Assembly (NCBI GenBank): GCA_002083595.1
Contig: MSXT01000012.1
Location: 61,340 to 125,339 of the forward strand
Source: Proteobacteria bacterium ST_bin16
GTDB taxonomy: Bacteria; Pseudomonadota; Gammaproteobacteria; Burkholderiales; Nitrosomonadaceae
Direction: 5' to 3'
Length of the DNA stretch: 64,000 nucleotides
The notes under the pieces were generated by a model. It was not told the DNA's origin, ran no database searches, and worked only from the letters and a program-made list of their open reading frames with translations. A program made the position numbers and the translations under genes. Numbering within the stretch: the stretch's first letter is position 1; each line of letters starts with the position of its first letter. Of the stretch, positions 21,300-30,965 are shown one piece after another.

Positions 21300-22091
21300 A
21301 TGACGATCCCGTCGCACACTCCTCCTCCGAATCGCCCTTTTCTCCAGCAGGAATGGCGCAGCTTTTTACTCGCCATCGGTTTTTTTACGCGCATTCCAGT
21401 CCCTGATTTGCCGGATTTCCAGGAACAGGAATTAAATTTGTCGGCCAAGTATTTTCCTTTGGTGGGCATCATGGTGGGAGCCTTTGCAGCCATGGTGTAC
21501 ATGCTTGCCAACACAGTGTTCCCGCAGGATATTGCTGTGCTGCTCAGTATGGTTGCCACCTTATTGTTGACCGGAGCCTTTCACGAAGATGGCTTGACGG
21601 ATGCAGTCGATGGTCTTGGCGGCGGCTGGGAAAAGGAACAAGTACTGCACATCATGCAAGATTCCCGGATTGGCAGCTATGGTGCGGTGAGCATTGTCAT
21701 GGCGCTGTTATTGAAATTTACCGCGCTGACGCATTTTTCGCCGCTGCTGATACCGGTAGTGCTGATCGTAGGCCATAGTGTGAGCCGTTTTTGCGCTGTG
21801 TTGGTGATGGCGACGCAACGCTATGTGAAGTACGCGGGCAAATCCAAACCGCTTGCGACCGTAATGCCGCCTACCCATCTCTGTATTGCCGCTTTATTTG
21901 GTTTATTGCCGCTGTTTTGGTTGGATTACTCCTGGTATTTGGGCTTAGTGCCGGTAGTGGCTGTCTGGGTGTGGTTTAGTCTGGTGATAAAAAAGCGCAT
22001 CGGCGGCTACACGGGGGATTGTCTGGGCGCTATGCAGCAGCTCACTGAAATCGCTTTTTACTTGGGCGTGCTGGCATGTGCGGCTATTTAG
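21300..22091 (+). CDS. cobS: Adenosylcobinamide-GDP ribazoletransferase
   Basis: CobS joins adenosylcobinamide-GDP and alpha-ribazole in the last steps of cobalamin assembly, at the membrane. The 264 residues are hydrophobic with several membrane segments. They carry the family signature GAFHEDGLTDAVDGLGGGW and DSRIGSYGAVSIVMALLLKF, and end with IGGYTGDCLGAMQQLTEI. I start at ATG 21300 (MTIPSHTPPPN); the frame extends upstream into the start of the divergent gene without meaningful sequence. No other cob gene and no recognisable cobalamin riboswitch is near, so the pathway is elsewhere or only salvage. Confidence 0.93.
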   Translation: MTIPSHTPPPNRPFLQQEWRSFLLAIGFFTRIPVPDLPDFQEQELNLSAKYFPLVGIMVGAFAAMVYMLANTVFPQDIAVLLSMVATLLLTGAFHEDGLTDAVDGLGGGWEKEQVLHIMQDSRIGSYGAVSIVMALLLKFTALTHFSPLLIPVVLIVGHSVSRFCAVLVMATQRYVKYAGKSKPLATVMPPTHLCIAALFGLLPLFWLDYSWYLGLVPVVAVWVWFSLVIKKRIGGYTGDCLGAMQQLTEIAFYLGVLACAAI

Positions 22092-22184
22092 CCTATTACG
22101 TCAATAATTGCTGAGTTGGATACGCCATCCCAGGTGTCGCGCTGCCGCTTGCACTTTCCGGTATTTGAGGAAAACTAAGCTTGT

Positions 22185-23390
22185 TCAGACAGCAATGATT
22201 TTACCGTGACCTCGGGTCAGGTAGTCTTCCGATTGCATTTCCGTCAAGCGCGAGACCGTGCGCTCAAACTCAAAACCGGCATCGCCGCCGCTATACAGCG
22301 ATGGCAGCGGTACGGCGGCGGAGCAGAGGAATTTGACGCCATGTTCGTACAATGCATCGATAAAATGAATGAAGCGCCGGGCTTCATCGCTGTTTTCCTT
22401 GGTGAACTGCGGAATCGCGACCATGATGACGGTGTGATAGGCGCGGGCGATGGCGAGATAGTCGGCGGTGCCGAGTGGATTTGCGCACAAGCGTTTAAAC
22501 GAGAAAACGGCAACGCCGCGCGCCGCTTTCGGCACAAACAAGCGGCGTCCCTGCACGATCAATTCTTCGCTCGGCACTTTGGCGCGGTCTTCCACGCGGC
22601 GATCAGTCAGGCGGAAGAACGCCGCCGATAACTGCGCAGTGGTTGCCGCATTGATGGGGAAATAAAAGGTTTCCGCGCCTTGTAGGCGGTTGTAGCGATA
22701 ATCGACCGGTCCTTCGAGCGGAATAATGTCCAGCTTCTCCTTGATCTGCTCGATAAATGGCAGAAATCGCTGGCGGTTCAGACCATTCTTGTACAGATCA
22801 TCGGGCGGACGGTTGGATGTCGCGACCACCACCACGCCTTGGGCGAATAATTCCTTGAACAGCCGCGTCAACACCATGGCATCGGCGATATCGGTGACTT
22901 GTAATTCGTCAAAACACAATAGTTGCGCTTCCTGGATGAGTTTCCGCGCAATAAACGGCATGGGATCGTCATCGTTGGCGCGTCCCCCTTGCTGGATTTT
23001 TTCGCGTGCGGAAAGCTCATGCCAGGCTTTGAGCCGTGCGTGAATATCGAGCATGAATTCGTGGAAATGCACGCGCCGTTTGGCTGTGACCGGCGCCACC
23101 GCATAAAACAGATCCATCAGCATCGATTTGCCGCGCCCGACGCCACCGTAGAGATAAATCCCTTTCGGTGCCGGTTTGCTGTTGTTTAGCCAGCCGAACA
23201 ATACCGTCGATAAACGCGATCTGGAACGCTCGCCGCGTGTGTGCCCGGCCGGAAGATCGATCAATTCCCGGTACAGACGCTCGAGTGTGGTTACTGCATT
23301 GGCTTGACCGGCATCCGGCTTCAGCTCGCCCGCTTCGATCAGCGCATGGTATTCCGCTTCGGGGCCGGTTTTTTGTGACGCTGGTGACAT
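22185..23390 (-). CDS. zapE: Cell division protein ZapE (AFG1-like ATPase)
   Basis: ZapE is a P-loop ATPase that binds the FtsZ ring, and is homologous to yeast AFG1. The 401 residues show Walker A GGVGRGKSMLMDLFY, HFHEFMLDIHARL, Walker B LLCFDELQVTDIADAMVL and ATSNRPPDDLYKNGLNRQRF, all characteristic. It follows ampG by 17 bp on the same strand, in the order xthA-ampG-zapE. Intact. Confidence 0.94.
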   Translation of the reverse strand: MSPASQKTGPEAEYHALIEAGELKPDAGQANAVTTLERLYRELIDLPAGHTRGERSRSRLSTVLFGWLNNSKPAPKGIYLYGGVGRGKSMLMDLFYAVAPVTAKRRVHFHEFMLDIHARLKAWHELSAREKIQQGGRANDDDPMPFIARKLIQEAQLLCFDELQVTDIADAMVLTRLFKELFAQGVVVVATSNRPPDDLYKNGLNRQRFLPFIEQIKEKLDIIPLEGPVDYRYNRLQGAETFYFPINAATTAQLSAAFFRLTDRRVEDRAKVPSEELIVQGRRLFVPKAARGVAVFSFKRLCANPLGTADYLAIARAYHTVIMVAIPQFTKENSDEARRFIHFIDALYEHGVKFLCSAAVPLPSLYSGGDAGFEFERTVSRLTEMQSEDYLTRGHGKIIAV

Positions 23391-23407
23391 GGATAAATGG
23401 TGGTGGT

Positions 23408-24784
23408 TTATTCGCTGGAATGGGCAAATGTTGCTTGTCCGGCCAGCCAGACCAAAATCAATACCGGCAGGCCCAATAGTGCGGTGGCGATGAAGAAGCT
23501 TTCGTAACCGTAAGCGTCGACGAACTGACCGCTGAAACCAGCAATGAACTTCGGCAAAAGTAGCATTACCGAGCTGAATATCGCATATTGCGTCGCCGAA
23601 TACGCCGAATTGGTCAGACCGGACAGGTAAGCGATAAAAGCACTGGAGGCGATACCGGCGGAAAGGTTATCGGCCGAGATGGTAAACACCAGCCCGCTGA
23701 CATCGTGGCCGCGTCCGGCGAGCCAGACAAACAGTAAATTGGTCGCGGCGGATAACACGGCACCCAGAAACAGTGTGCGCATGATGCCGATTTTCGCCGT
23801 CAGCACGCCGCCGATTGCCGCTCCGGCGATCGTCATGATCACGCCGTATACTTTGGAGATCGTGGCGACTTCGTCCTTGCTGTAGCCCATATCGACGTAA
23901 AACGGGTTGCTCATGACGCCCATGACGACATCGGAAATGCGGTAGATCGCGATCAATCCCAAAATCAACAAAGCCTGCCGTCCATGCCGCACGATAAAAT
24001 CGCGGAATGGCGCGATCAGTGCGCCGTACAGCCACACCAGCAGGTTGCCGATGCGTGCAGGCAATTGCCACTTCGCAATGGCTTGGCGGGCGATTTTCTC
24101 ATTGTCGGAAATCAACCGGCTGTACGGTACATCCGGTTCGCGGATGATCAGCGTGGTGACAATGCCGACAATCATACTGACAGCCATCACCAAATAAGCG
24201 AAGCGCCATGGTGCGTGGTCATAAACATCGGCTGTTGTATCAATCGCGGCGGCGATCCACAGCACACCGGCGGAAGCCAGAATCATCGCGATACGGTAGC
24301 CTGCTTGATAAGTCGCTGCCATCGCGCCTTGCAATTCGACCGCGACGGCTTCGATGCGGTAGGCATCCAACGCGATGTCCTGAGTCGCCGAGGCAAATGC
24401 TACCGCGAGTGCGAAAAATACCAAATGCGTCAGATTGGCGGCCGGGTCGGTCACGGCCATGCCCATCAGCGCGCAGGTAATGACGATCTGCGACAGCAAC
24501 AGCCAGGCACGGCGGCGGCCCAGCCAGCGTGTCAGCAGCGGCAGTGACATGCGGTCGACCAGTGGCGACCACAGCCATTTAAAGCTGTACGCCAGCCCGA
24601 TCCAGCTCAAATAGCCGATAGTGGCGCGGTCGATTCCCGCTTCACGCAGCCAGAATGACAACGTACCCATGATCAGCAGCAGCGGCAGCCCGGCGGAAAA
24701 GCCCAGCGACAGCATGCCGAGCACGCGCGGATGCGTGTAAACCCGGAGTGCCTGCAACCAACTGGATGGTGTCTGAGCGGTCAT
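23408..24784 (-). CDS. ampG: AmpG-like muropeptide MFS transporter
   Basis: Imports anhydromuropeptides for cell-wall recycling. The 458 residues have about twelve to fourteen membrane helices. The start [20 protein letters not shown] at ATG 24784 is typical, followed by GFSAGLPLLLIMGTLSFWL and WSPLVDR. The ATG overlaps the xthA stop as ATGA, so translation is probably coupled. AmpG-like proteins vary in substrate, so the exact cargo is inferred. Confidence 0.88.
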   Translation of the reverse strand: MTAQTPSSWLQALRVYTHPRVLGMLSLGFSAGLPLLLIMGTLSFWLREAGIDRATIGYLSWIGLAYSFKWLWSPLVDRMSLPLLTRWLGRRRAWLLLSQIVITCALMGMAVTDPAANLTHLVFFALAVAFASATQDIALDAYRIEAVAVELQGAMAATYQAGYRIAMILASAGVLWIAAAIDTTADVYDHAPWRFAYLVMAVSMIVGIVTTLIIREPDVPYSRLISDNEKIARQAIAKWQLPARIGNLLVWLYGALIAPFRDFIVRHGRQALLILGLIAIYRISDVVMGVMSNPFYVDMGYSKDEVATISKVYGVIMTIAGAAIGGVLTAKIGIMRTLFLGAVLSAATNLLFVWLAGRGHDVSGLVFTISADNLSAGIASSAFIAYLSGLTNSAYSATQYAIFSSVMLLLPKFIAGFSGQFVDAYGYESFFIATALLGLPVLILVWLAGQATFAHSSE

Positions 24785-25554
24785 AACAAATGGTCGTAAT
24801 CGACGATCAGCGGCGCATGATCGGAGAAGCGCTCGTCTTTGAAAATTGAGGCACTGCGCGCTGTTTGCGCGATGGCCGGTGTGGCGATCTGATAATCGAT
24901 GCGCCACCCGACGTTTTTCGCCCAAGCCTGGCCGCGATTCGACCACCAGGTGTATTGATCGGGTTCGGTATTCAAGCGGCGGAACACATCGACAAAACCG
25001 ATCTCATCGAACACATTCGTCAGCCAGGCCCGTTCTTCCGGCAGGAATCCGGAGTTTTTCTGATTCGAGCGCCAGTTTTTCAAATCGATTTCCTTGTGCG
25101 CGATATTCCAATCGCCGCACAAAATGATTTCCCGCCCGCTGGCCATCAGGCTTTGCAGCACTGGAAGAAATTGCTCCAAGAAATAGAATTTCGCTGCTTG
25201 GCGGTGCTCGCCGCTGGAGCCGGACGGCAGGTAAAGCGACACGATGCTCAGATTGCCAAAATCCGCTTGTAAAAAACGCCCCTCGGCGTCGATATCCGCA
25301 ACGCCGATGCCTTCGATGACGCGATCCGGTTTTTTGCGCGTGTAAATACCCACGCCGCTATAGCCTTTTTGCTCGGCGCAATGGAAATAGCCGTGATAAT
25401 TGTCCGGCGCTTGCATCTCGGCGGAAAGATCGGGCAACTGCGCTTTCAATTCCTGCACACAGACCACATCCGCGGTTTGTTGGGCCAGCCAGGGGAAAAA
25501 GCCTTTTTTCGCCGCTGCGCGGATGCCATTCAGGTTAAGCGTTATAATTTGCAT
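24781..25554 (-). CDS. xthA: Exodeoxyribonuclease III
   Basis: AP endonuclease and 3'-5' exonuclease of base-excision repair. The 257 residues have the family motifs [43 protein letters not shown], and the C-terminal [14 protein letters not shown] with catalytic His. ATG 25554 is the natural start ([10 protein letters not shown]); earlier codons overlap the divergent pyrE. Only 27 bp separate the xthA and pyrE start codons, so at least one promoter lies inside the other gene. Confidence 0.95.
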   Translation of the reverse strand: MQIITLNLNGIRAAAKKGFFPWLAQQTADVVCVQELKAQLPDLSAEMQAPDNYHGYFHCAEQKGYSGVGIYTRKKPDRVIEGIGVADIDAEGRFLQADFGNLSIVSLYLPSGSSGEHRQAAKFYFLEQFLPVLQSLMASGREIILCGDWNIAHKEIDLKNWRSNQKNSGFLPEERAWLTNVFDEIGFVDVFRRLNTEPDQYTWWSNRGQAWAKNVGWRIDYQIATPAIAQTARSASIFKDERFSDHAPLIVDYDHLL

Positions 25555-25581
25555 CTTTTTTATTTCGGGATGGTTAAGTGT

Positions 25582-26226
25582 ATGTCCGATTTCCGGCAAG
25601 CCTTCATTCAATTCGCCATCGAGCGCAACGTGCTGTGTTTTGGCGAATTTAAAACCAAAGCGGGGCGCATGTCGCCGTATTTTTTTAACGCAGGACTCTT
25701 CAACGATGGCGATGCCTTACGCAAACTCGGGCAATTTTACGCCAAAGCGATCGCCGATGCCGAGCTTCCGTTCGATACCCTGTTCGGCCCCGCTTATAAA
25801 GGTATCCCGTTGGTCAGCACCATCGCTATCGCACTGGCGGAAATGGGCAAGAACTATCCATTCTGTTTCAATCGCAAGGAAGCCAAGGATCATGGCGAAG
25901 GCGGCGTGCTGGTCGGTGCGCCGATGCAAGGCCGTGTGCTGATCGTCGACGACGTTATTTCCGCCGGTACCTCGGTGCGCGAATCGGTCGAACTGATCAA
26001 AACTGCCAACGCAACACCCGGCGGTGTCGTGATCGCGCTCGACCGCATGGAGCGCGGTACCGGCGAGCTTTCGGCGGTGCAGGAAGTGCAGCAGACGCAC
26101 GGTCTGACGGTCACGCCGATCATCGATCTGGACGATTTGGTCGCTTATTTGCATCACCATCCGGAACTGGCGCAACACTTGCAAGCGGTGCAACGCTACC
26201 GGGATCAGTATGGCGCGAATTATTAA
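25582..26226 (+). CDS. pyrE: Orotate phosphoribosyltransferase
   Basis: Converts orotate and PRPP to OMP in pyrimidine synthesis. The 214 residues carry the PRPP-binding motif [20 protein letters not shown] and the flexible loop [13 protein letters not shown]. The start ATG 25582 ([14 protein letters not shown]) matches the family; an ATG four codons earlier (25570) is possible. Complete. Confidence 0.96.
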   Translation: MSDFRQAFIQFAIERNVLCFGEFKTKAGRMSPYFFNAGLFNDGDALRKLGQFYAKAIADAELPFDTLFGPAYKGIPLVSTIAIALAEMGKNYPFCFNRKEAKDHGEGGVLVGAPMQGRVLIVDDVISAGTSVRESVELIKTANATPGGVVIALDRMERGTGELSAVQEVQQTHGLTVTPIIDLDDLVAYLHHHPELAQHLQAVQRYRDQYGANY

Positions 26227-26330
26227 TGGCGTTTTTTGCTACCAGGTTTGACTCTGCATTCTTCTTTCGCTACATTAACTTCTCGCAACAAAGTGTTTAT
26301 TTTTAAAAACTTTCCATAAGGAGTGTTTCA

Positions 26331-26945
26331 ATGAAAAAATCACTCGTCAGTGCATCCTTGATGTTATTTTTAGTCGGCGGTACCTCGGCGCATGCCGCGG
26401 TGACGCTGTATACCTCGCAAGCCGCTTATTTGGCGGCGGTCGGAGCAACAACCAACTACATCGACTTTGCCGGATCTCCGGCGCTGACCGTCAGCGGCGG
26501 CAGCTTCAGCGCTGCGGTCATGTTCGGCACCTGCGACCTCGGACTGGCAAGTTGCAGTTCCAGCGTGTTTCATAACAGCGACGGCATCACCGATACCGGC
26601 GGCGTTGCCGCACCGAATTTTGTCGCGGCGGTCGGCGGCCACTTCACCAATCCGGTGCACGCTTTTGCTTTTAACTACATCAGTGGCGGTATGGGTTCCA
26701 TCGAATTGAGCGGATCGACAGTCGTCCCGGTTGGCAGCACAACTTCGGGGTTTGTCGGCATCGTATCGACGGACCCGATCGATGGCTTTGTCGGACTCAA
26801 TTACATTTTTCCGTCCACCGGCGGCCGTGACCGCTACTTCATCGACGATTTCTACATCAACCCAGTCCCGGAACCCGGTGTATGGGCGATGATGCTCGCC
26901 GGTTTGGGCTTGCTAGGATTCCGTGCGGCCAGAACTCGCGGATAG
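26331..26945 (+). CDS. PEP-CTERM sorting domain protein
   Basis: A 204-residue exported protein. It has a signal peptide (MKKSLVSASLMLFLVGGTSAHA), a Gly/Ser/Thr-rich beta-type body, and a C-terminal PEP-CTERM signal made of VPEPGVW, a hydrophobic helix (MMLAGLGLLGF) and a basic tail (RAARTRG). Such proteins are processed by an exosortase, which is not in the window. AAGGAG is placed properly before the start. Body function unknown; a role in extracellular matrix or flocculation is known for some relatives. Confidence 0.88.
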   Translation: MKKSLVSASLMLFLVGGTSAHAAVTLYTSQAAYLAAVGATTNYIDFAGSPALTVSGGSFSAAVMFGTCDLGLASCSSSVFHNSDGITDTGGVAAPNFVAAVGGHFTNPVHAFAFNYISGGMGSIELSGSTVVPVGSTTSGFVGIVSTDPIDGFVGLNYIFPSTGGRDRYFIDDFYINPVPEPGVWAMMLAGLGLLGFRAARTRG

Positions 26946-27039
26946 GTATTCGTTTTTGAATCGGATGGAGTTAGAAGCTGTTCGGGTAGTGACTGACTCC
27001 ATTCCAATACAGAAATGAATTTAATCAAGCAGCCAGCTG

Positions 27040-27486
27040 TTACTTGTTAGGCGGAATCTGCAGGGGCGGATTTCCCCAGGGATTGATGATGGCAACCCCG
27101 CAACCGGTAAAATCCTTAACATTTCGTGTGGCAATAGCCGCTCGTCTGCTGCTGGCGATGGCGGCGATCATCAGATCCACAGCATCGGTATTGATTCCAG
27201 CGGATTCGCACGTAGCGGCAATTTCGCCGTAACGATAGGCCGCTTCTTCGTCGAAGGGAAAAATTCTACCGCTGAAAGCTTCGGCAATGAAATCCGAAAA
27301 ATTGGCGGTTAATTGAGTGCGCCGCTTACCTTCCGGCAAACGTGCCAGACCTCGCTGAATCTCTGCGATGGTGATTGCAGTGATGGCAAGATGAATCGTT
27401 TTTTGCGCTTTGATCCATTGTTTAACATTTGCATCGGGCTGTTCGCGCATCAATTCGGAAATAACGTTGGTATCCAGAACGATCAT
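27040..27486 (-). CDS. FitB/VapC-type PIN-domain toxin
   Basis: A 148-residue PIN ribonuclease. The acidic residues are in MIVLDTNVISELM (Asp5), TIAEIQRGL (Glu), and TDAVDLMIAAIA (Asp), followed by ATRNVKDFTGCGV. This matches the FitB branch of VapC toxins. Its ATG overlaps the stop of the antitoxin gene as ATGA. Such toxins cut tRNA or rRNA when free of antitoxin; the target is not known here. Confidence 0.92.
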   Translation of the reverse strand: MIVLDTNVISELMREQPDANVKQWIKAQKTIHLAITAITIAEIQRGLARLPEGKRRTQLTANFSDFIAEAFSGRIFPFDEEAAYRYGEIAATCESAGINTDAVDLMIAAIASSRRAAIATRNVKDFTGCGVAIINPWGNPPLQIPPNK

Positions 27487-27731
27487 GCGTCGAAATCAAC
27501 AGCCTGACGTTTCGTGCAGCGCTTAGGCAAATCAAGCGCAGCTTCGTGTTCCTGACCGAAATACTTTTCCGCGATTTGCGCAATATCTGCGGACGTGAAT
27601 TCGTTGGCAAGCGATGCTTTCTGCAAGATATGGCGCACATAAGCCTCCAGTGAAATACCGGCCTTTGCCGCACGCATGCGCAGCAGTTCTTTGGTTTTGT
27701 CGGGCAGATCCCGGATCGTAATGCTCGCCAT
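27483..27731 (-). CDS. FitA-like ribbon-helix-helix antitoxin
   Basis: An 82-residue protein with an N-terminal RHH DNA-binding motif (MASITIRDLPDKTKELLRMR) and a C-terminal part that should wrap the toxin. It precedes the PIN toxin and overlaps it by four bases, the normal type II arrangement. ATG 27731 is the start. Pairs like this usually repress their own promoter, here in the 136-bp divergent gap before the SEFIR gene. Confidence 0.9.
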   Translation of the reverse strand: MASITIRDLPDKTKELLRMRAAKAGISLEAYVRHILQKASLANEFTSADIAQIAEKYFGQEHEAALDLPKRCTKRQAVDFDA

Positions 27732-27867
27732 GTTTTTCTCTTGCTGAAAGTTAAAAAGTGCAATCAATGATGGCAAATTCAAGCGATAAAATCAATGAGA
27801 GTGTTTGAAAGTGCCGCTTCATTCGCACCTTTGACAACCCATTGGGCTTTCAGTACATTCGCCCACC

Positions 27868-29271
27868 ATGATCAAAGTATTCATCAGTTACAGCCACGAT
27901 TCCGAAGAACATCGCGAGCGAGTGTTCGGTTTATCCGAGCGCTTGCGTGACGATGGCATTGAAACGATTCTTGATCGCTATGTCGAATGCGGTTCTCCGC
28001 CCGAAGGCTGGCCGCGTTGGATGTTGAATTCATTCGATGCGGCGACACATGTGTTGTGCGTGTGCACCGGAAACTACTACCGCCGCTTTCGCGGTCATGA
28101 ACAACCGGGCAAAGGCAAAGGCGTAGATTGGGAAGGTGCGGTGATCACGCAAGAACTCTACGATGCGCGCCATGTTTCCAGCAAATTCATCCCGGTGCTG
28201 TTCGATCCAGCCGATGAACTGCATATTCCGGAGCCGCTACGATCGCAAACTTATTATGTGTTGAATAGCGAAACCAATTACCAAGGGCTTTACGATGCAT
28301 TACTGAATCAGAGCGGTGTGAAGCCGGGTGCCATTGGCGAGCTTAAATTAAAACCCCGCATAACTGGTCAGCCGCTGCGTTTCGATGTACAGTCGCCGGA
28401 GTCATGTAGTCCGATTTTAGGGAAAGCTGAAACTTTGCGTTTCGATATTTCCCCCATCCTCAAATATGCTCCCTCGCAATTAATCGGTCGTGAGAACGAA
28501 ATTGCGTTTCTTAACGATGCTTGGGGCAAAGTTATGCGCGAGGAAATAGGCCGTCCGCGTATTATTACTTTTGCCGCACTTGGCGGTGAGGGGAAGACCT
28601 CGCTGGTGGCCAAGTGGGTTGTGGATGAAATGCTTGATAAAGGCTGGCAAAGCTGCAATGCCGCTTTTGCGTGGTCGTTCTACAACCAAGGCACGCGTGA
28701 GCAATTGGCGGCTTCTTCCGATTTATTCCTGAAAGAAGCGCTAATCTTCTTTGGTGACGATGCGGACAAAGATTTTGCCGCCAGTCCCGCCGGTGCCTAC
28801 GAAAAAGGACAACGCCTTGCGCGTATTGTGGGTCAACGACGCAACTTACTCATCCTCGATGGCCTTGAATCGCTGCAATATGCACCTGCTGGTTCGATGC
28901 GGAGTGAGCTGAAGGATCAGGGAATTGCTGTGTTGTTGAAAAGCTTGGCGCAGAATAGCCAAGGATTGTGCGTTGCCACTACTCGCTATTCGTTGCCGGA
29001 TTTGAAAGCGTTTTGGCGGACTACCGTACCGGAGATAAAGCTGGAAAGACTGTCCCGTGATGCTGGCGTGCATTTGCTAAAAACTTTTGACGTGCACGGT
29101 GCAGTGCAAGAGTTTGATGCACTGGTGGAAGATGTCAAAGGCCACGCGCTTACATTGACGTTGCTGGGAGCGTATCTGCGCGATGCTCACAATGGCGATA
29201 TCCGCAAGCGAGACTTAGTGAGATTGGAAGAAGCGGATTCTGAGGAACAGGGCGGTCTGCTTTTCGCGTGA
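27868..29271 (+). CDS. SEFIR-STAND ATPase, N-terminal part of a frameshifted gene
   Basis: Residues 1-150 form a SEFIR (TIR-related) domain (MIKVFISYSHDSEEHRERVF, LSERLRDDGIETILDRY). Residues about 200-460 form a STAND/NB-ARC-like NTPase with Walker A GGEGKTS (239-245) and Walker B NLLILDGLESLQ. The frame stops early after EEQGGLLFA. The next frame continues at once with AFRVMNAYA; restoring a single A between 29257 and 29258 gives the family-like GGHAFRVMNAYA. So this is about half of an original protein of roughly 1,010 residues with a TPR C-terminus. TIR/SEFIR-STAND-TPR proteins act in antiphage defence in several bacteria; that role is inferred here. No strong ribosome site precedes the ATG. 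Confidence 0.88.
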   Translation: MIKVFISYSHDSEEHRERVFGLSERLRDDGIETILDRYVECGSPPEGWPRWMLNSFDAATHVLCVCTGNYYRRFRGHEQPGKGKGVDWEGAVITQELYDARHVSSKFIPVLFDPADELHIPEPLRSQTYYVLNSETNYQGLYDALLNQSGVKPGAIGELKLKPRITGQPLRFDVQSPESCSPILGKAETLRFDISPILKYAPSQLIGRENEIAFLNDAWGKVMREEIGRPRIITFAALGGEGKTSLVAKWVVDEMLDKGWQSCNAAFAWSFYNQGTREQLAASSDLFLKEALIFFGDDADKDFAASPAGAYEKGQRLARIVGQRRNLLILDGLESLQYAPAGSMRSELKDQGIAVLLKSLAQNSQGLCVATTRYSLPDLKAFWRTTVPEIKLERLSRDAGVHLLKTFDVHGAVQEFDALVEDVKGHALTLTLLGAYLRDAHNGDIRKRDLVRLEEADSEEQGGLLFA

Positions 29272-30908
29272 TGAATGCTTATGCACAGGCATTGGACAAC
29301 GAAGGAAGCAAAGGCACACAAGCACTGACGATTTTACGGTTGCTGGGGTTGTTCGATCGGCCTGCGATCATTGAATGTTTGGATGCATTATGGAATGGTG
29401 AGGTGATTCCCGATTTGACGGAACCGCTGATTGGATTGAGCGAAGCACAGCGCAACATCATTCTTAAACGTCTGGAAGATTCACGACTGCTGATGGTGAA
29501 TCGCGATGTATCCGGCATACTCGTTTCGCTCGATGCACATCCTTTATTGCGTGAGTATTTCGCTAAACAACTGCGCGAGCAATACCCTGATGCATGGCGT
29601 GCGGCGCATCGGCGTTTGTACGAATATCTCTGTGTCTCCACGCCTGACAGGCCTCATCCCACCCTTGAAGACCTCCAACCGCTCTATCAAGCCGTGTTTC
29701 ATGGGTGCCAGGCAGAGTTGCAGCAGGAAGCTTACAATCTTTATCTAGCTCGGATAAGACGTAGCGAAGAAGAAAGCTATGTTTGCAACGAGCTGGGTGC
29801 ATTTGGTACTGACCTCGGCGCAATCGCTTGTTTCTTTGATGTGCCTTGGTCAAAACTTTCTGTTAACTTGGATCAACGTAGTCAAGCGGTATTGTTTAAT
29901 AATACTGCCTTTCGCTTACGCGCATTAGGTAGGTTGACTGAAACACTTGAGCCGATGCAATACGCTTTGAAATTTGCGACAGATATCAGAGATTGGAGAG
30001 AAGTTGCTAAATATGCAATCAACTTAAGTGATATGAAGTTGAGGCTGGGCGAGATAACTGAAGCATTAAAAGATGCACAGAACTCTTTGATTTACGCTAA
30101 TCAAAGTGGCGATTTCAGATCAGAGTTAGAAGCGCGTACTAATTATGCTTATACCCTGCATCAGGCGGGTTCCTGGGTTCATGCAGAGGCGAGCTACCAT
30201 GAAGTAGAGGAAAAGATTAAGCAAATGCAGCGAGGACTTCCTGATCATTTGTCATTTTGGAGGCAAGATTTCTGGCATTGCGACTTTTTTCTTGCTGCTC
30301 CCGAATGTGTTGCGTGGCGACTAACCTTGGGTGGTTCGCGATCCTTGGAGAAAAATGTTACTGATTCAAGAGAAGCGACACTACGATACGTCTATCAGCG
30401 TGTGAAAAAGATTCTCAAGCGGGACTTGCCTCTCGATATTGCTTTCGATCGTCTCACAATGGGTCGAGTCGTGCTATACAGAGCAATTTTAGCAAATGTG
30501 AAACGCGGAATACGGAACACAAAATGGGAAACCTCCCGCCGTGAACTAGACAGTGCAGTGGATTGGTTTCGTCGCTCTGGTAACTTGGATGTTCTTCCTC
30601 TTGGTCTCCTTTCTCGCGCTTGGTTGAGGTTTCTCGATGGCAAATACACCGGCGTCGGCGGCGCGCAAGCCGATCTCGATGAAGCTTGGGAAATTGCCGA
30701 ACGGGGTCCGATGAGACTTCACATGGCAGATATTCATTTGCACCGCGCCAGGTTGTTTGGCAGTCAGCGTTTCAAGGTTAGTGGCTTGGAGTATCCGTGG
30801 GAGTCACCTGGAGCGGATTTGGAAGCAGCGGAGAAACTGATCGATACTTGCGGTTATCATCGTCGTGATGAGGAGTTGGCCGATGCCAAACGGGCTTTGC
30901 TCGATTGA
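29268..30908 (+). CDS. C-terminal STAND/TPR part of the frameshifted SEFIR gene
   Basis: A 546-codon frame starting with GTG at 29268, overlapping the end of the previous frame by four bases. The first part (ALTILRLLGLFDRPAIIECLDALW) is the winged-helix end of a STAND module. The rest is helical with TPR-like repeats (ALGRLTETLEPMQYALKFAT, LGEITEALKDAQNSLIYAN), which in such proteins sense the ligand. Taken alone it lacks SEFIR and Walker motifs, so it is very likely the C-terminal half of the gene before it. A coupled separate protein made by GTG re-initiation is conceivable but less likely. Confidence 0.8.
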   Translation: MMNAYAQALDNEGSKGTQALTILRLLGLFDRPAIIECLDALWNGEVIPDLTEPLIGLSEAQRNIILKRLEDSRLLMVNRDVSGILVSLDAHPLLREYFAKQLREQYPDAWRAAHRRLYEYLCVSTPDRPHPTLEDLQPLYQAVFHGCQAELQQEAYNLYLARIRRSEEESYVCNELGAFGTDLGAIACFFDVPWSKLSVNLDQRSQAVLFNNTAFRLRALGRLTETLEPMQYALKFATDIRDWREVAKYAINLSDMKLRLGEITEALKDAQNSLIYANQSGDFRSELEARTNYAYTLHQAGSWVHAEASYHEVEEKIKQMQRGLPDHLSFWRQDFWHCDFFLAAPECVAWRLTLGGSRSLEKNVTDSREATLRYVYQRVKKILKRDLPLDIAFDRLTMGRVVLYRAILANVKRGIRNTKWETSRRELDSAVDWFRRSGNLDVLPLGLLSRAWLRFLDGKYTGVGGAQADLDEAWEIAERGPMRLHMADIHLHRARLFGSQRFKVSGLEYPWESPGADLEAAEKLIDTCGYHRRDEELADAKRALLD

Positions 30909-30965
30909 TTTTTATGAGAATATTTATCTATCTCGACACCACAAAAACAATCAAGGAGTTTAAGC

